Assembly: GCA_904420125.1 (NCBI GenBank)
Contig: CAJFUK010000039.1
Span: 1-42,669, forward strand
Direction of reading: 5' to 3'
Source: Candidatus Falkowella caecavicola
GTDB lineage: Bacteria; Bacillota; Clostridia; Oscillospirales; Ruminococcaceae
Length of the DNA: 42,669 nt
The position numbers and the translations under genes are program-made. Position 1 is the stretch's first letter, and each line of letters opens with the position of its first letter. The notes under the pieces were generated by a model. That model was not told the origin of the DNA, did not search any database, and saw only the letters and a program-made list of their open reading frames with translations. Below, piece by piece: positions 34,813-42,669 of this stretch.

Positions 34813-36864
34813 TTACTTTGCCTCCTGCTGCCCAGATGCAGCAATTTTCTGCAAAAATATTGATGTATTTAAATCTACCTTTCCTGTCGTAGGTAAAATT
34901 TGTATGTGATCTAGTAAAGGAGACAGTGCTATCAATTGCAATTCTTCCATCACATCCAGAACAACTCGAAACTTGCAATAATTTAGCTTCTGTCCCAATT
35001 CAAAATATAATACATCCAGATCACCACTATAACCACCCCTAGCCCGGATATATTTATAAACAGCGACAAACTCTTCATATTGGGGCAGAATTCTGGGGCG
35101 AAGTCGTACATCATAATTTTCCCCACGGCGAATTGCTTCATAAGTGCTTTTTGCGTTGAGCAATTTTTGCTGCTGCAAATTAGCCGGGCGCAGATCTCGA
35201 ACACGAACAGATACAGAGCGCACCCCATGATACATATTCATTTCAACATTGACCAATAAATCTACTGCTTGCCCTTTACTATAAGGAAAACGGCGGCTGC
35301 TCATCCCAAAATATACAACCGGCACCATCCCTCCATCAAAAGAAACCCGAATCCGCAGATGCTTATCTCCGGAAAGGGGTGTAATCGAATCAATGACCGC
35401 ATTACGCATTAAAAAGATCGGTTGGGGATTGCCAGCTCCAAAGGGTTCTAATACAGATAAGGAACCTACTATCTCGGCTGATAGCTCCTGTAAAGAAATT
35501 TCGGCATCAATTTCGCAGGTAACCGTAGGCATTATTGCAAAATGTTCAGCAGCATAACGATTGATCGCTTCTTCAAAAGCTCTTTCACTGCCTCTTTCAA
35601 CAGATAACCCAGCTGCCAACTGATGTCCACCAAATTTTTTTAAATGAGCCGCACAAGCAGATAAGGCTTCGTAAAGCGAAAAATTCCCTATACTTCTTCC
35701 AGAGCCTCGACTGTCCCCCTGCCCCTGCACTGATAAAATAAATGACGGTTTCCCATACCGTTCTGTAATTTTTGCACTGACAATGCCGATAACGCCCGGA
35801 TGCCATCCTTCTCCCCAAAAGACCAATACACGGTTATACAGTTTCCCTGGATTTTTTTCGATTTCTTGTTCAATTTCGTGCAGAATTTTCTGTTCTATTT
35901 CCTGTCGTTGCTGATTGAAACTTTGCATTTCAGCAGCCAAAGCCGTTGCTTCCTCTTCATCTTCACACAACAGCAGATCAACTGCCTTTTCTGCACCCTC
36001 AATACGGCCAGCTGCATTAATCCGGGGGGCAATCCCAAAAGCAATTGACGCTGCAGTGATTGGTTTTCCTTCCAGCCCTGCAATTTCCAGCAGTGCACGC
36101 AAACCTGGATTTTCTGTAAATTCCAATATTTTTAGCCCCTGTTGTACCAACAGACGATTCTCTCCGGACAAAGTCACAACATCCCCGATTGTTCCAATCG
36201 CCGCTAAATCAGCAAAAGATTCCAGAGGCATAGTATAGTCTCCGCCTTCCAGCGCTGCAACCAATTTAAATACGACCCCTACCCCAGCCAATTCTTTAAA
36301 GCGGCTGGGACAATCTTTCCGATGGGGATTGATCACGGCTACCGCATCCGGAAGCGTTTCTCCCACACTATGATGGTCTGTAATAACGAGGTCCAATCCC
36401 TTTTCCCGTGCATAAGCTGCTTCTTTCAAGGCAGAAATACCATTATCTACAGTAATCACCAAGTCTGTATGTAAACGGTCCTTTAGGAACGCCAAGGCCT
36501 GACAGTTAAGTCCATATCCCTCTGTTTCCCGATCCGGTACATAATACATCACATTCGCGCCGACAGAATTCAAGTACGTATATAATAAAGCAGTTGCCGT
36601 AACCCCATCACAATCATAATCACCGTAAATTACAATTTTTTCTTCTTTTTCGATCGCCTGGGTAATTCGCATGGTCGCTTTATCCATATCTTTCAGTACA
36701 AACGGATCCTCTAACGCACCTGAAAAAAATTCTTCTGCTTCTGTTACAGACAGTCCACGCGCTGCCAGAACCCGCGCTGCCATCAACGGTATATTGCGTT
36801 TTTCAGCAATATCCTGCACCATATCCGGCAACACTTGTTTTTGAATCCATTTTTTAAAGACCAT
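34813..36864 (-). CDS. recJ: single-stranded-DNA-specific exonuclease RecJ
   Basis: 5'-3' exonuclease acting on single-stranded DNA in recombination and repair. The 683 residues contain the DHH-family motifs VIYGDYDCDGVTATALLYTY (about 76), VDNGISALKEAAYA, VITDHHSVGE (about 160), and later the DHHA1 motif LKKFGGHQLAAGLSVE. The OB-fold and a C-terminal extension (about 560-683) follow. It is the first gene of the operon, with a near-consensus promoter about 90 bp upstream; the ribosome binding site (GAGGACGGG) is modest. Confidence 0.94.
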   Translation of the reverse strand: MVFKKWIQKQVLPDMVQDIAEKRNIPLMAARVLAARGLSVTEAEEFFSGALEDPFVLKDMDKATMRITQAIEKEEKIVIYGDYDCDGVTATALLYTYLNSVGANVMYYVPDRETEGYGLNCQALAFLKDRLHTDLVITVDNGISALKEAAYAREKGLDLVITDHHSVGETLPDAVAVINPHRKDCPSRFKELAGVGVVFKLVAALEGGDYTMPLESFADLAAIGTIGDVVTLSGENRLLVQQGLKILEFTENPGLRALLEIAGLEGKPITAASIAFGIAPRINAAGRIEGAEKAVDLLLCEDEEEATALAAEMQSFNQQRQEIEQKILHEIEQEIEKNPGKLYNRVLVFWGEGWHPGVIGIVSAKITERYGKPSFILSVQGQGDSRGSGRSIGNFSLYEALSACAAHLKKFGGHQLAAGLSVERGSERAFEEAINRYAAEHFAIMPTVTCEIDAEISLQELSAEIVGSLSVLEPFGAGNPQPIFLMRNAVIDSITPLSGDKHLRIRVSFDGGMVPVVYFGMSSRRFPYSKGQAVDLLVNVEMNMYHGVRSVSVRVRDLRPANLQQQKLLNAKSTYEAIRRGENYDVRLRPRILPQYEEFVAVYKYIRARGGYSGDLDVLYFELGQKLNYCKFRVVLDVMEELQLIALSPLLDHIQILPTTGKVDLNTSIFLQKIAASGQQEAK

Positions 36865-36951
36865 ATATTTTCCCGTCCTCTTCTTCCTATCGGGCTGCTC
36901 GTGAAATCAGTCTTCTGTCCCTCCATCAGACAAAATTAAAAACATGCAAAT

Positions 36952-36980
36952 ATTATACTGTATTTTTAGTAAAATTTCAA
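36952..36980 (-). promoter_or_regulatory. promoter of the recJ-relA-dtd-MBL-hemZ operon
   Basis: On the minus strand, TTGAAA (36975-36980), 17 bp, TATAAT (36952-36957). The leader to recJ is about 80 nt. The -35 box begins just past the HEPN gene stop. Confidence 0.82.
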
Positions 36981-36994
36981 CTGTCTATGCTGGT

Positions 36995-37417
36995 TTATAC
37001 CGCAAACCGAATACCAATTTCCTCACATACATATAAAAATATCGCCTCTGCCATTCGCAAAGCAACATCTGCATCTCCGGGTGTGATGTCAACAGGTACG
37101 TCTGTCGGATACCGTGTAGCAATATAGTAATGATTCAGTTTTGCGCTTTCATCCAGCCATTCCTGAAAAGAAGGCTCATAGCGGATGGCCTGACGGCATA
37201 ACCATGTCAGGTTATGACCGTCTATCCGCTGATGGGCCTTGTACAACAGATATGCTTTCAGTGATTTTTCCGCACATTGCTGACAATGAAACGCACAGCC
37301 ATCCAGCAAGCGACCGTCTTCCCGAAGCACTTTGGAACACAAAAGGTCTTCATAAGCTGCCTCTGCCCAGTCGTGGTACCTTCGACTGTCTCCAGAACGC
37401 TCACCTCTGCGGGCCAT
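36995..37417 (-). CDS. HEPN-domain protein (PF05168-type)
   Basis: Probable toxin-side or effector half of an MNT/HEPN pair. The 140 residues match the HEPN helical bundle: YHDWAEAAYEDLLCSK (about 14-29), AFHCQQCAEKSLKAYLLYK (42-60), GHNLTWLCRQA (67-77), and an end with TRYPTDVP and DADVALRMAEAIFLYV. The canonical RxxxxH ribonuclease motif is not evident; R64 to H68 is RxxxH in the position where this subfamily has HDL. ATG 37417 (MARRGERSGD) overlaps the upstream MNT gene by 17 bp. RNase activity is family-based and uncertain here. Confidence 0.85.
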   Translation of the reverse strand: MARRGERSGDSRRYHDWAEAAYEDLLCSKVLREDGRLLDGCAFHCQQCAEKSLKAYLLYKAHQRIDGHNLTWLCRQAIRYEPSFQEWLDESAKLNHYYIATRYPTDVPVDITPGDADVALRMAEAIFLYVCEEIGIRFAV

Positions 37418-37703
37418 ATAGAACAACCCCCTTTTCCTGGACTGTCTGTGCAAAAGAATCTTCTTCAGCACAAAGCCGTTGATAATCTGCTGTACGATAT
37501 ACAACAACATCATATGGCAGATCGCTTTCTACTGCTAAATAGATCTGCCGTTCCAATTCCGAAGCATTTTCAACATCCGCAGCAATTACCAATTTAAAAC
37601 TGGTAATATCCCCATACATATTGGTTTTTCTGCTGAAAAGAATCACTAGACTGGGATGAAACTGCTGTACAATTTTATCAACTACAGCTTGGATTTGTTC
37701 CAT
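37401..37703 (-). CDS. MNT-like minimal nucleotidyltransferase, catalytically degenerate
   Basis: The upstream half of the MNT/HEPN pair. The 100 residues keep the fold pattern: helix 1-16, strand SLVILF, strand KLVIAADV, PYDVVVY with the third acidic residue (D65), and the C-terminal EKGVVLYG. The active-site signature GSxxR...SDID is lost. The loop after LF reads SRKTNMYGD, and the two metal-binding aspartates of SDID fall on S35 and K37 (TSFKLVI). It should therefore not transfer nucleotides. ATG 37703 fits the AAAGGAGG spacing better than the adjacent ATG. The gene has its own promoter. Confidence 0.78.
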   Translation of the reverse strand: MEQIQAVVDKIVQQFHPSLVILFSRKTNMYGDITSFKLVIAADVENASELERQIYLAVESDLPYDVVVYRTADYQRLCAEEDSFAQTVQEKGVVLYGPQR

Positions 37704-37747
37704 CATTTTGCCTCCTTTACTTTTTGGAATAATGAATGGTTTATTTC

Positions 37748-37776
37748 AGTATATCCCCTTTTAACGGGTTTGGCAA
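37748..37776 (-). promoter_or_regulatory. promoter of the MNT/HEPN pair
   Basis: On the minus strand, TTGCCA (37771-37776), 17 bp, TATACT (37748-37753). The spacer contains CCCGTTAAAAGGGG, an imperfect palindrome that could be an operator. The leader is about 35 nt. Confidence 0.75.
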
Positions 37777-37957
37777 TAGATAGAGCTCATATCGACCACA
37801 AAATAAAGGTTCTCTGGGTCCAAAACACCCAATAAAATGTAGATTTTTCAATGACTTTTTTAACTTATGACAAAATCTATAAAAATCGCAATGTTACAAA
37901 CATAAAAATTGTAAATATTATTTTATTGTACCCCCTTTTATTTTAAAAAAATGCCGC

Positions 37958-37963
37958 TATAAT
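37958..37963 (+). promoter_or_regulatory. -10 box of the ABC exporter promoter
   Basis: A perfect TATAAT lies 108 bp upstream of the first ABC gene. The region 17 bp upstream of it (CTTTTA) is a poor -35 box, so an activator or another sigma factor might be involved. Confidence 0.45.
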
Positions 37964-38024
37964 AGAAACTATGTCATAAAGCGGTGGGATCAGTCCGCGG
38001 CTGTTATTGTGGTGTTTGAGTCAA

Positions 38025-38049
38025 ATATCATCCTGCAATGCAGGGATAT
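38025..38049 (+). promoter_or_regulatory. leader hairpin next to the ribosome binding site of the first ABC gene
   Basis: ATATC, two bases, CCTGC, AAT, GCAGG, GATAT: a two-part stem with a 2 nt bulge, ending a few bases before the GGAAGG ribosome binding site. It could modulate translation; no known riboswitch is recognised. Confidence 0.35.
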
Positions 38050-38071
38050 TTTGGAAGGAAGGTTTGAAGCG

Positions 38072-39832
38072 ATGTTTCAATTACGATGGGTCTGGACCAA
38101 TATGAAAGGGTATCGCATTTGTTTTGTGTTTGCCCTTCTTCTCACAGTCATCTCTTCCGGCATGTTGTTGGTAAACCCGATTATCATGAGCCAGATTGTC
38201 GATAACGTCATTGTCGGCCAGGAGATTAATGGCGTGATCGTGCGGCAAAGCGATATGTTAATCCCCTATGTATTGCTGATGGTCGGATTTACTCTGCTGC
38301 GGACAGGTGTATCTTACGGTATGATTATTTTATATGAAAAGGCTTCTCAGGGAACCATCTACTCCATCAGAAATTATTTGTACCGGAATATGCAGTTTCA
38401 AGATTCCAATTTCTATGATCGTAACCGTACCGGAGATCTGATGACCCGGTTGACTGGCGACCTGGATATGGTACGTCATACCATCGCATGGATTGTACGG
38501 ATGCTCTTAGATTCCAGCGTCATGTTTATCGCAACCACCGTGTATTTTTTAACCAAAGATGTAATTTTCACATTGGTTTTGCTGGTCATTACTCCATTTA
38601 TCTTTATTATCACACAAATGTTTTCCAAAAGAGTAGGTCCATTATATGTTGATTTGCGGGAACGGTTGTCCCAGCTGAATTCCAATGCGCAGGAAAATAT
38701 CGCAGGAAACCGCGTTGTTAAAGCATTCGCACGAGAAGATTATGAAATCGCACGCTTTGCTGAAAAAAGCCGGAATTTTCAGGAGGCCAACATTCGTTCT
38801 TCTATGATGTGGTTAAATTTTTATCCGGCAATTGAGGGGTTGGCACAGTCGCTTTCTGTTATTACATTGGTGGTTGGTGGAATTTTTGTTATTAACGGAC
38901 GTTTGACCATCGGTGATCTAACAGCGTTTTCCTCTTTAACTTGGACCCTTTCAAACCCTATGCGTATGCTAGGCAGCCTGTTAAACGATTTGCAACGTTT
39001 TTTTGCCAGTGCAGCAAAAATTATTGAGTTATATTATCATCGTTCTTCCATTGTCAATCGGCATGATGCAGTTTCCAAAGATGCACGATTTGAAGGTAAA
39101 GTAGAGTTTAAAAATGTAAGTCTCACTTTTGGAAAGACAACTGTCCTGAAAAACTTGAATTTTACTGTTGAGCCGGGAGAAACAGTAGCAATTATGGGAA
39201 GCACCGGTTCTGGAAAAACTCTAATGGTCAGCTTAATTCCCAGATTATATGACATAACAGAAGGACAGATACTCGTTGACGATGTGCCGGTCAATCGTTG
39301 GGAACTTAAATGTTTGCGAAAAAATATCGGTATTGCAACACAGGATGTTTTTCTGTTTTCTGATACAGTAGATGGAAATATTGCCTACGGCGATTCCTCT
39401 CTTTCTGAAGAAGACGTAAAAAAATACGCCAACCTGGCTGCGGCCGATTTTGTATACCGAATGGAGGATGGTTTTGATACGATTGTCGGAGAACGGGGCG
39501 TTGGACTCTCCGGTGGGCAAAAACAACGAATTGCACTAGCGCGTGCATTAGCGATTCGGCCGGCAATTCTGATTTTGGATGATACAACATCTGCCGTTGA
39601 CCTGGAAACTGAAAAGTACATTCAGCATAGTTTAAACAGCTTAGATTATCGGTCTACCAAATTTATTACTGCACAACGAATTTCTACCACCCAGAACGCA
39701 GATAAAATTATTATTTTACAGGACGGTAAGATTGTGGAAATGGGTACCCACGATGAACTCCTGCAAAAACAGGGATATTACTATGAGATTTACTGTTTGC
39801 AGAACGAAGGCGTAAAAATTACAAGCGTCTGA
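38072..39832 (+). CDS. ABC exporter half-transporter with degenerate ATP site (subunit A)
   Basis: One half of a heterodimeric type IV ABC exporter. The 586 residues hold a six-helix membrane domain (about 15-310) and a nucleotide-binding domain (about 345-580). Walker A is GSTGSGKT (near 375) and the signature is LSGGQKQR (near 479). Walker B ends LILDDTTSAVD, where the catalytic glutamate is aspartate, and the switch histidine is replaced by glutamine (FITAQRIS, near 533). These changes are typical of the degenerate-site partner in TM287/288, LmrCD and BmrCD. ATG 38072 follows GGAAGG. Likely substrates are drugs, lipids or peptides; not determinable. Confidence 0.93.
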   Translation: MFQLRWVWTNMKGYRICFVFALLLTVISSGMLLVNPIIMSQIVDNVIVGQEINGVIVRQSDMLIPYVLLMVGFTLLRTGVSYGMIILYEKASQGTIYSIRNYLYRNMQFQDSNFYDRNRTGDLMTRLTGDLDMVRHTIAWIVRMLLDSSVMFIATTVYFLTKDVIFTLVLLVITPFIFIITQMFSKRVGPLYVDLRERLSQLNSNAQENIAGNRVVKAFAREDYEIARFAEKSRNFQEANIRSSMMWLNFYPAIEGLAQSLSVITLVVGGIFVINGRLTIGDLTAFSSLTWTLSNPMRMLGSLLNDLQRFFASAAKIIELYYHRSSIVNRHDAVSKDARFEGKVEFKNVSLTFGKTTVLKNLNFTVEPGETVAIMGSTGSGKTLMVSLIPRLYDITEGQILVDDVPVNRWELKCLRKNIGIATQDVFLFSDTVDGNIAYGDSSLSEEDVKKYANLAAADFVYRMEDGFDTIVGERGVGLSGGQKQRIALARALAIRPAILILDDTTSAVDLETEKYIQHSLNSLDYRSTKFITAQRISTTQNADKIIILQDGKIVEMGTHDELLQKQGYYYEIYCLQNEGVKITSV

Positions 39833-39874
39833 TCCTGTACTTTACTCGTAAGACTTTAATGAAGGAGTGGTATT

Positions 39875-41659
39875 ATGGCAAGAAATAAATTTGATGTTGA
39901 TGAAACTCTTGAAACCCCCTTTAGCCTTAAACATTTAAAACGGTCCGCAATTTACATAAAGAAGCATAAAAAAACAATGATTCTGGCACTTTGTTTTAGT
40001 GCAGCAGCTGTCATTGCCTCTTTGATTGACCCCCTGGTTATGCAGCGTGCGATGGATTACAGCATCCCTCAGGGCAATAAAACAGAGCTTTTGTTGTTGG
40101 GTGGCGTGTTGATTTGTACCATCGCATTGAATATCATCCTGACAACGCTTCGTTCACGAATGATGGTACGGGTGAGTCAGTCCATCGTTTATGATATTCG
40201 AATGGATCTTTTCAAGCATCTACAAAAACTACCTTTTGAATATTATGATAATCGTCCACACGGAAAAATTCTGGTCCGGGTTGTCCAATATGTAAACAAT
40301 GTTTCTGATATCCTATCTAACGGCATCATTAACTTTGTTCTGGAAATATTCAATTTGATTTTTATTTTAATATTTATGCTTTGTACCAGCCCCAAGCTAA
40401 CCTTAGTGGTGCTGGCGGGCCTGCCGATTTTCCTGATAATTCTGTTTATTTTAAAACCCATCCAACGCCGGGCTTGGCAGCAGGTCTCCAACAAAAACTC
40501 CAATATGAATGCCTATCTGAATGAAAGTATTGAGGGCGCAAAAATCACCCAGGTATACTGCCGCGAAGATGAAAACATGGGGATTTTTGACCGGCTGAAC
40601 AGGCATTACCGCAAAGCATGGATGAAAGCCATCTATTCTTCCAACCTTATTCCTATTTCTGTACAAAACATCTCCACATGGGTTTTAGGGGTATTATATA
40701 TCGTGGGCGTTTTATGGATGGCACCAGATGCTCTTTCTGTTGGTGTTACTGTAGGTACGATTACTGCAATGGGAAGCTATGCAAGCCGGTTCTGGCAGCC
40801 TATCCAAAATCTCGCAAACCTTTATAATAACTTTATCAACTCCATTGCTTATCTGGAGCGTATTTTTGAAACAATGGACGAGCCGGTAACAGTAGATGAT
40901 ATACCGGGTGCCTCTACTCTTCCGGAAATCTCCGGGGATGTCTCCTTTAAAGATGTTACGTTTTCTTATGATGGTACTGTAAATATCCTGGAAGGGTTAA
41001 ACTTTGAAGTAAAAGCCGGAGAAAGCATTGCCCTTGTTGGCCCGACTGGCGCTGGAAAAACGACCATTGTTAATCTTATTTCTCGTTTTTACAACCTTAA
41101 TGGCGGTCAGGTGTTGATCGACGGCCATGATATTTCTAAAGTAACGCTGCACTCCCTCCGGTCTCAGATGGGAATTATGCTACAGGACAGCTTTATCTTC
41201 TCTGGAACAATTGCTGAAAATATCCGTTATGGTAAACTTGATGCTACAGATGAAGAGGTGCTGGCGGCTTGTCAAACAGTTTGTGCAGATCACTTTATTA
41301 ATACTATGGAACAGGGCTTTGATACCTTAGTCAATGAACGTGGCAGTCGTTTATCCCAAGGGCAAAAACAGTTAATTTCTTTTGCGCGCACGCTCCTATC
41401 AGATCCTAAAATTTTGATTTTGGATGAAGCGACCTCGTCCATTGATACAAAGACAGAGCGGGATCTACAGCAAGGTTTGCAAAACTTACTGAAAGGACGC
41501 ACCTCCTTCATTATTGCCCATCGCCTATCCACAATTAAAAACTGTGACAAAATTATGTACGTTTCTAATAAAGGGATTACTGAATGCGGCACACATGACG
41601 AATTAATGGCTAAGCAAGGGGATTATTATAGATTATACACTTCCCAGCTTAGCGTATAA
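39875..41659 (+). CDS. ABC exporter half-transporter, catalytic partner (subunit B)
   Basis: The second half of the exporter, 42 bp downstream of subunit A. The 594 residues have a six-helix membrane domain (about 35-330) and a nucleotide-binding domain (about 350-590). Walker A GPTGAGKTT (near 388), Walker B ILILDEATSSID (near 512) and the switch histidine in IIAHRLST (near 545) are canonical. The signature is LSQGQKQ rather than LSGGQ. In a heterodimer its Walker motifs pair with the LSGGQ of subunit A to form the one competent site. GAAGGAG precedes the ATG. A strong terminator follows. Confidence 0.94.
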   Translation: MARNKFDVDETLETPFSLKHLKRSAIYIKKHKKTMILALCFSAAAVIASLIDPLVMQRAMDYSIPQGNKTELLLLGGVLICTIALNIILTTLRSRMMVRVSQSIVYDIRMDLFKHLQKLPFEYYDNRPHGKILVRVVQYVNNVSDILSNGIINFVLEIFNLIFILIFMLCTSPKLTLVVLAGLPIFLIILFILKPIQRRAWQQVSNKNSNMNAYLNESIEGAKITQVYCREDENMGIFDRLNRHYRKAWMKAIYSSNLIPISVQNISTWVLGVLYIVGVLWMAPDALSVGVTVGTITAMGSYASRFWQPIQNLANLYNNFINSIAYLERIFETMDEPVTVDDIPGASTLPEISGDVSFKDVTFSYDGTVNILEGLNFEVKAGESIALVGPTGAGKTTIVNLISRFYNLNGGQVLIDGHDISKVTLHSLRSQMGIMLQDSFIFSGTIAENIRYGKLDATDEEVLAACQTVCADHFINTMEQGFDTLVNERGSRLSQGQKQLISFARTLLSDPKILILDEATSSIDTKTERDLQQGLQNLLKGRTSFIIAHRLSTIKNCDKIMYVSNKGITECGTHDELMAKQGDYYRLYTSQLSV

Positions 41660-41679
41660 CCCAATTGGATCAGAATATC

Positions 41680-41729
41680 CATCAGTCAGCATGACAGGCA
41701 GTTGCTAGAGACTGTCATGCTGACTGATG
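41680..41729 (+). terminator. intrinsic terminator of the ABC exporter operon
   Basis: An 18 bp perfect stem (41680-41697 with 41712-41729), a 14 nt loop, followed by ATCTTTTGTATTTT. Confidence 0.85.
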
Positions 41730-41770
41730 ATCTTTTGTATTTTATCTTTATATGAATCAGTCTATTTCTC

Positions 41771-41817
41771 AAACAAAAAATATCCAGGCTGCTAAGCAGC
41801 CTGGATATTTTTTGTTT
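41771..41817. terminator. bidirectional intrinsic terminator
   Basis: A 22 bp perfect stem with a TAA loop: A-rich 5' arm, GC core CCAGGCTGC with GCAGCCTGG, T-rich 3' arm running into TTTTTTGTTTTTT. It is a second terminator 40 bp after the first, insulating the next gene. Confidence 0.9.
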
Positions 41818-41902
41818 TTTCCCTAAAAGCATATTTTCCCTTGTATGGTTTGATGACGGAGGTGCAGAATAACTCTAGTGATTTATATCAGGAGGTTCGC
41901 TT

Positions 41903-42316
41903 GTGATCAAATTTAAAAAAAATCTGTTTTTATTCTGCGCTGGTGGACTGGGCTATAATCTGCTGGAAATTGTATGGCGTGGAAGTAGCCACTGGACTAT
42001 GTTCCTTGTTGGAGGCAGCTGCTTTCGCGTAATTGGCAGTATACGCCGGCATTTTCCCAAGATGCGGCTTATTCCCCAGTGCGCATTATGCTCAGCCTCT
42101 ATTACTTTGATTGAATTCTTAAGTGGTTGCCTGATTAATAAAAAACTCGGCTTACAGGTTTGGGATTATAGCCACTTACCCTTAAATATTTTCGGACAGG
42201 TCTGTCTTCCTTTTTCTTTGTTATGGGGAGGAGTCAGTATTTTAGCTTTAAAGGCTGATACTCTTTTATGTAGGTTCCTGGATATTCCTCCAATTGAACA
42301 CCGGCATTCTATATAA
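41903..42316 (+). CDS. small CmpB-like membrane protein (PF06541 putative ABC transporter permease)
   Basis: A 137-residue polytopic membrane protein of unknown function. Hydrophobic segments lie at about 6-24, 30-45, 60-78 and 98-120. The pattern LGYNLLEIVWRGSSHWTMF, FLSGCLINKKLGLQVWDYS and NIFGQVCLPFSLLW fits the CmpB-like family, annotated as ABC-type transport proteins without proof. The start is GTG 41903 with AGGAGG 7 bp upstream. It is isolated from the ABC exporter by two terminators, so a functional link to it is doubtful. Confidence 0.78.
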   Translation: MIKFKKNLFLFCAGGLGYNLLEIVWRGSSHWTMFLVGGSCFRVIGSIRRHFPKMRLIPQCALCSASITLIEFLSGCLINKKLGLQVWDYSHLPLNIFGQVCLPFSLLWGGVSILALKADTLLCRFLDIPPIEHRHSI

Positions 42317-42329
42317 ATCTTGATATAAC

Positions 42330-42364
42330 AAAGAGACTGGCCCCTCTTCGAGACCAGTCTCTTT
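42330..42364. terminator. bidirectional intrinsic terminator
   Basis: An 11 bp stem (AAAGAGACTGG at 42330-42340, CCAGTCTCTTT at 42354-42364) between convergent genes. It serves the CmpB-like gene and the dockerin gene. Confidence 0.8.
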
Positions 42365-42391
42365 ACTAGTATCAATGCTCTGTGTCGGCTG

Positions 42392-42669
42392 TTATCCCTG
42401 TTTAATGATATTCAAAATCATCATCAGGTCACGCAGGCTGACAGAAGATACATCCCCATCCAAGCCAGCAGCAGCGATGCCATTCATAAACATCGGTTTT
42501 GTATTCTTTTGATACATATTCATAGCCAGCATAATATCCTGCAAATTAATTTTTCCGTCTCCGTTAGAGAACCGCATCACTCGATTTCAGCAGCAGCTCA
42601 TAGAAGTTTTCTGCGTCTGTATCGTTCATGCCCAGTTCTACTTTTGCATATTCCAGTGCCAGTTCCTTA
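42392..42669 (-). pseudogene. 3' end of a dockerin-bearing protein gene, interrupted by a +1 frameshift, truncated by the window edge
   Basis: Two reading frames together make one protein end. From the window edge the first frame encodes 34 residues ending ENFYELLLKSSDAVL, then TAA at 42564-42566. The +1 frame continues at 42565 with NGDGKINLQDIMLAMNMYQ and LDGDVSSVSLRDLMMILNI, which are the two calcium-binding EF-hand-like loops and helices of a type I dockerin. The dockerin has no start of its own and no ribosome binding site in a suitable place. Skipping the first T of the stop (CTC, T, AAC) joins the frames. The interruption may be a mutation, a sequencing error or a recoding site. Dockerins attach proteins to cohesin scaffolds outside the cell. 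Confidence 0.75.

Larger units (their letters stand above)
37704..38071. other. 368 bp divergent intergenic region between the MNT/HEPN pair and the ABC exporter
   Basis: No gene is supported. It contains the MNT promoter (37748-37776), an AT-rich central stretch, a TATAAT for the ABC operon (37958-37963) and a leader hairpin before the first ABC gene. A GTG-started 21-codon extension of the ABC frame (38009) lacks a suitable ribosome binding site and is not used. Confidence 0.6.

Noticed and set aside
41903-42316. CmpB-like protein as a third subunit of the adjacent ABC exporter
   Set aside because: Two strong terminators separate it from the exporter genes, and the exporter halves already contain complete membrane domains.

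Overview
The window comes from a low-to-mid G+C, endospore-forming member of the Clostridia (Bacillota), probably from the Oscillospiraceae/Ruminococcaceae side. This is an inference from gene content and order. The evidence is the spore-cortex genes yabP and yabQ beside divIC, rqcP, hup and mazG; a short-form HisG with HisZ; HemZ; a PcsB/EnvC-like hydrolase beside ftsEX; strong SigA-type promoters with 17 bp spacers and AGGAGG-type ribosome binding sites; and a dockerin tail at the right edge, which suggests a cellulosome-like or dockerin-bearing extracellular protein. No rRNA, tRNA, CRISPR array, phage or insertion sequence was seen.

Layout. (1) About 0.1-8.5 kb, minus strand: a PucR/CdaR-type regulator, then ftsE, ftsX, a coiled-coil M23 peptidoglycan hydrolase and an S41 processing protease (a division/cell-wall module), then greA on its own consensus promoter and lysS. 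(2) 8.8-17.6 kb, minus strand: a complete histidine pathway in the order hisZ-G-D-C-B-H-A-F, then hisIE and the PHP-type histidinol-phosphatase hisJ. The hisZ promoter carries palindromes very close to the TrpR operator core, suggesting control by a TrpR-family HisR. (3) 17.7-24.3 kb, plus strand: comEC, holA, an RNase M5-like toprim gene, and an MBOAT plus DHHW pair that probably O-acylates a surface polysaccharide. (4) 24.5-29 kb, minus strand: a VOC protein gene, then the S1/divIC/yabQ/yabP/rqcP/hup/mazG cluster and a zinc-ribbon protein. (5) 29-37 kb, minus strand: recJ-relA-dtd-MBL-hemZ-nucleoside kinase, in most places overlapping or tightly spaced, from a near-consensus promoter. (6) 37-37.8 kb: an MNT/HEPN pair with its own promoter. 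(7) 38-42.3 kb, plus strand: a heterodimeric ABC exporter and a small CmpB-like membrane protein, bounded by strong terminators. (8) The right edge: the 3' end of a dockerin gene on the minus strand, split by a frameshift.

Most of the window is core metabolism and cell division. The items most worth a second look are the MNT protein that has lost its nucleotidyltransferase residues although its HEPN partner looks intact, the frameshifted dockerin with a UAA stop at the shift point, the TrpR-like operator of the his operon, the ComEC C-terminal domain lacking the metallo-beta-lactamase metal motif, and a GC-rich foldable spacer between hisIE and hisJ. All functional calls rest on reading motifs by eye; no database search was possible.
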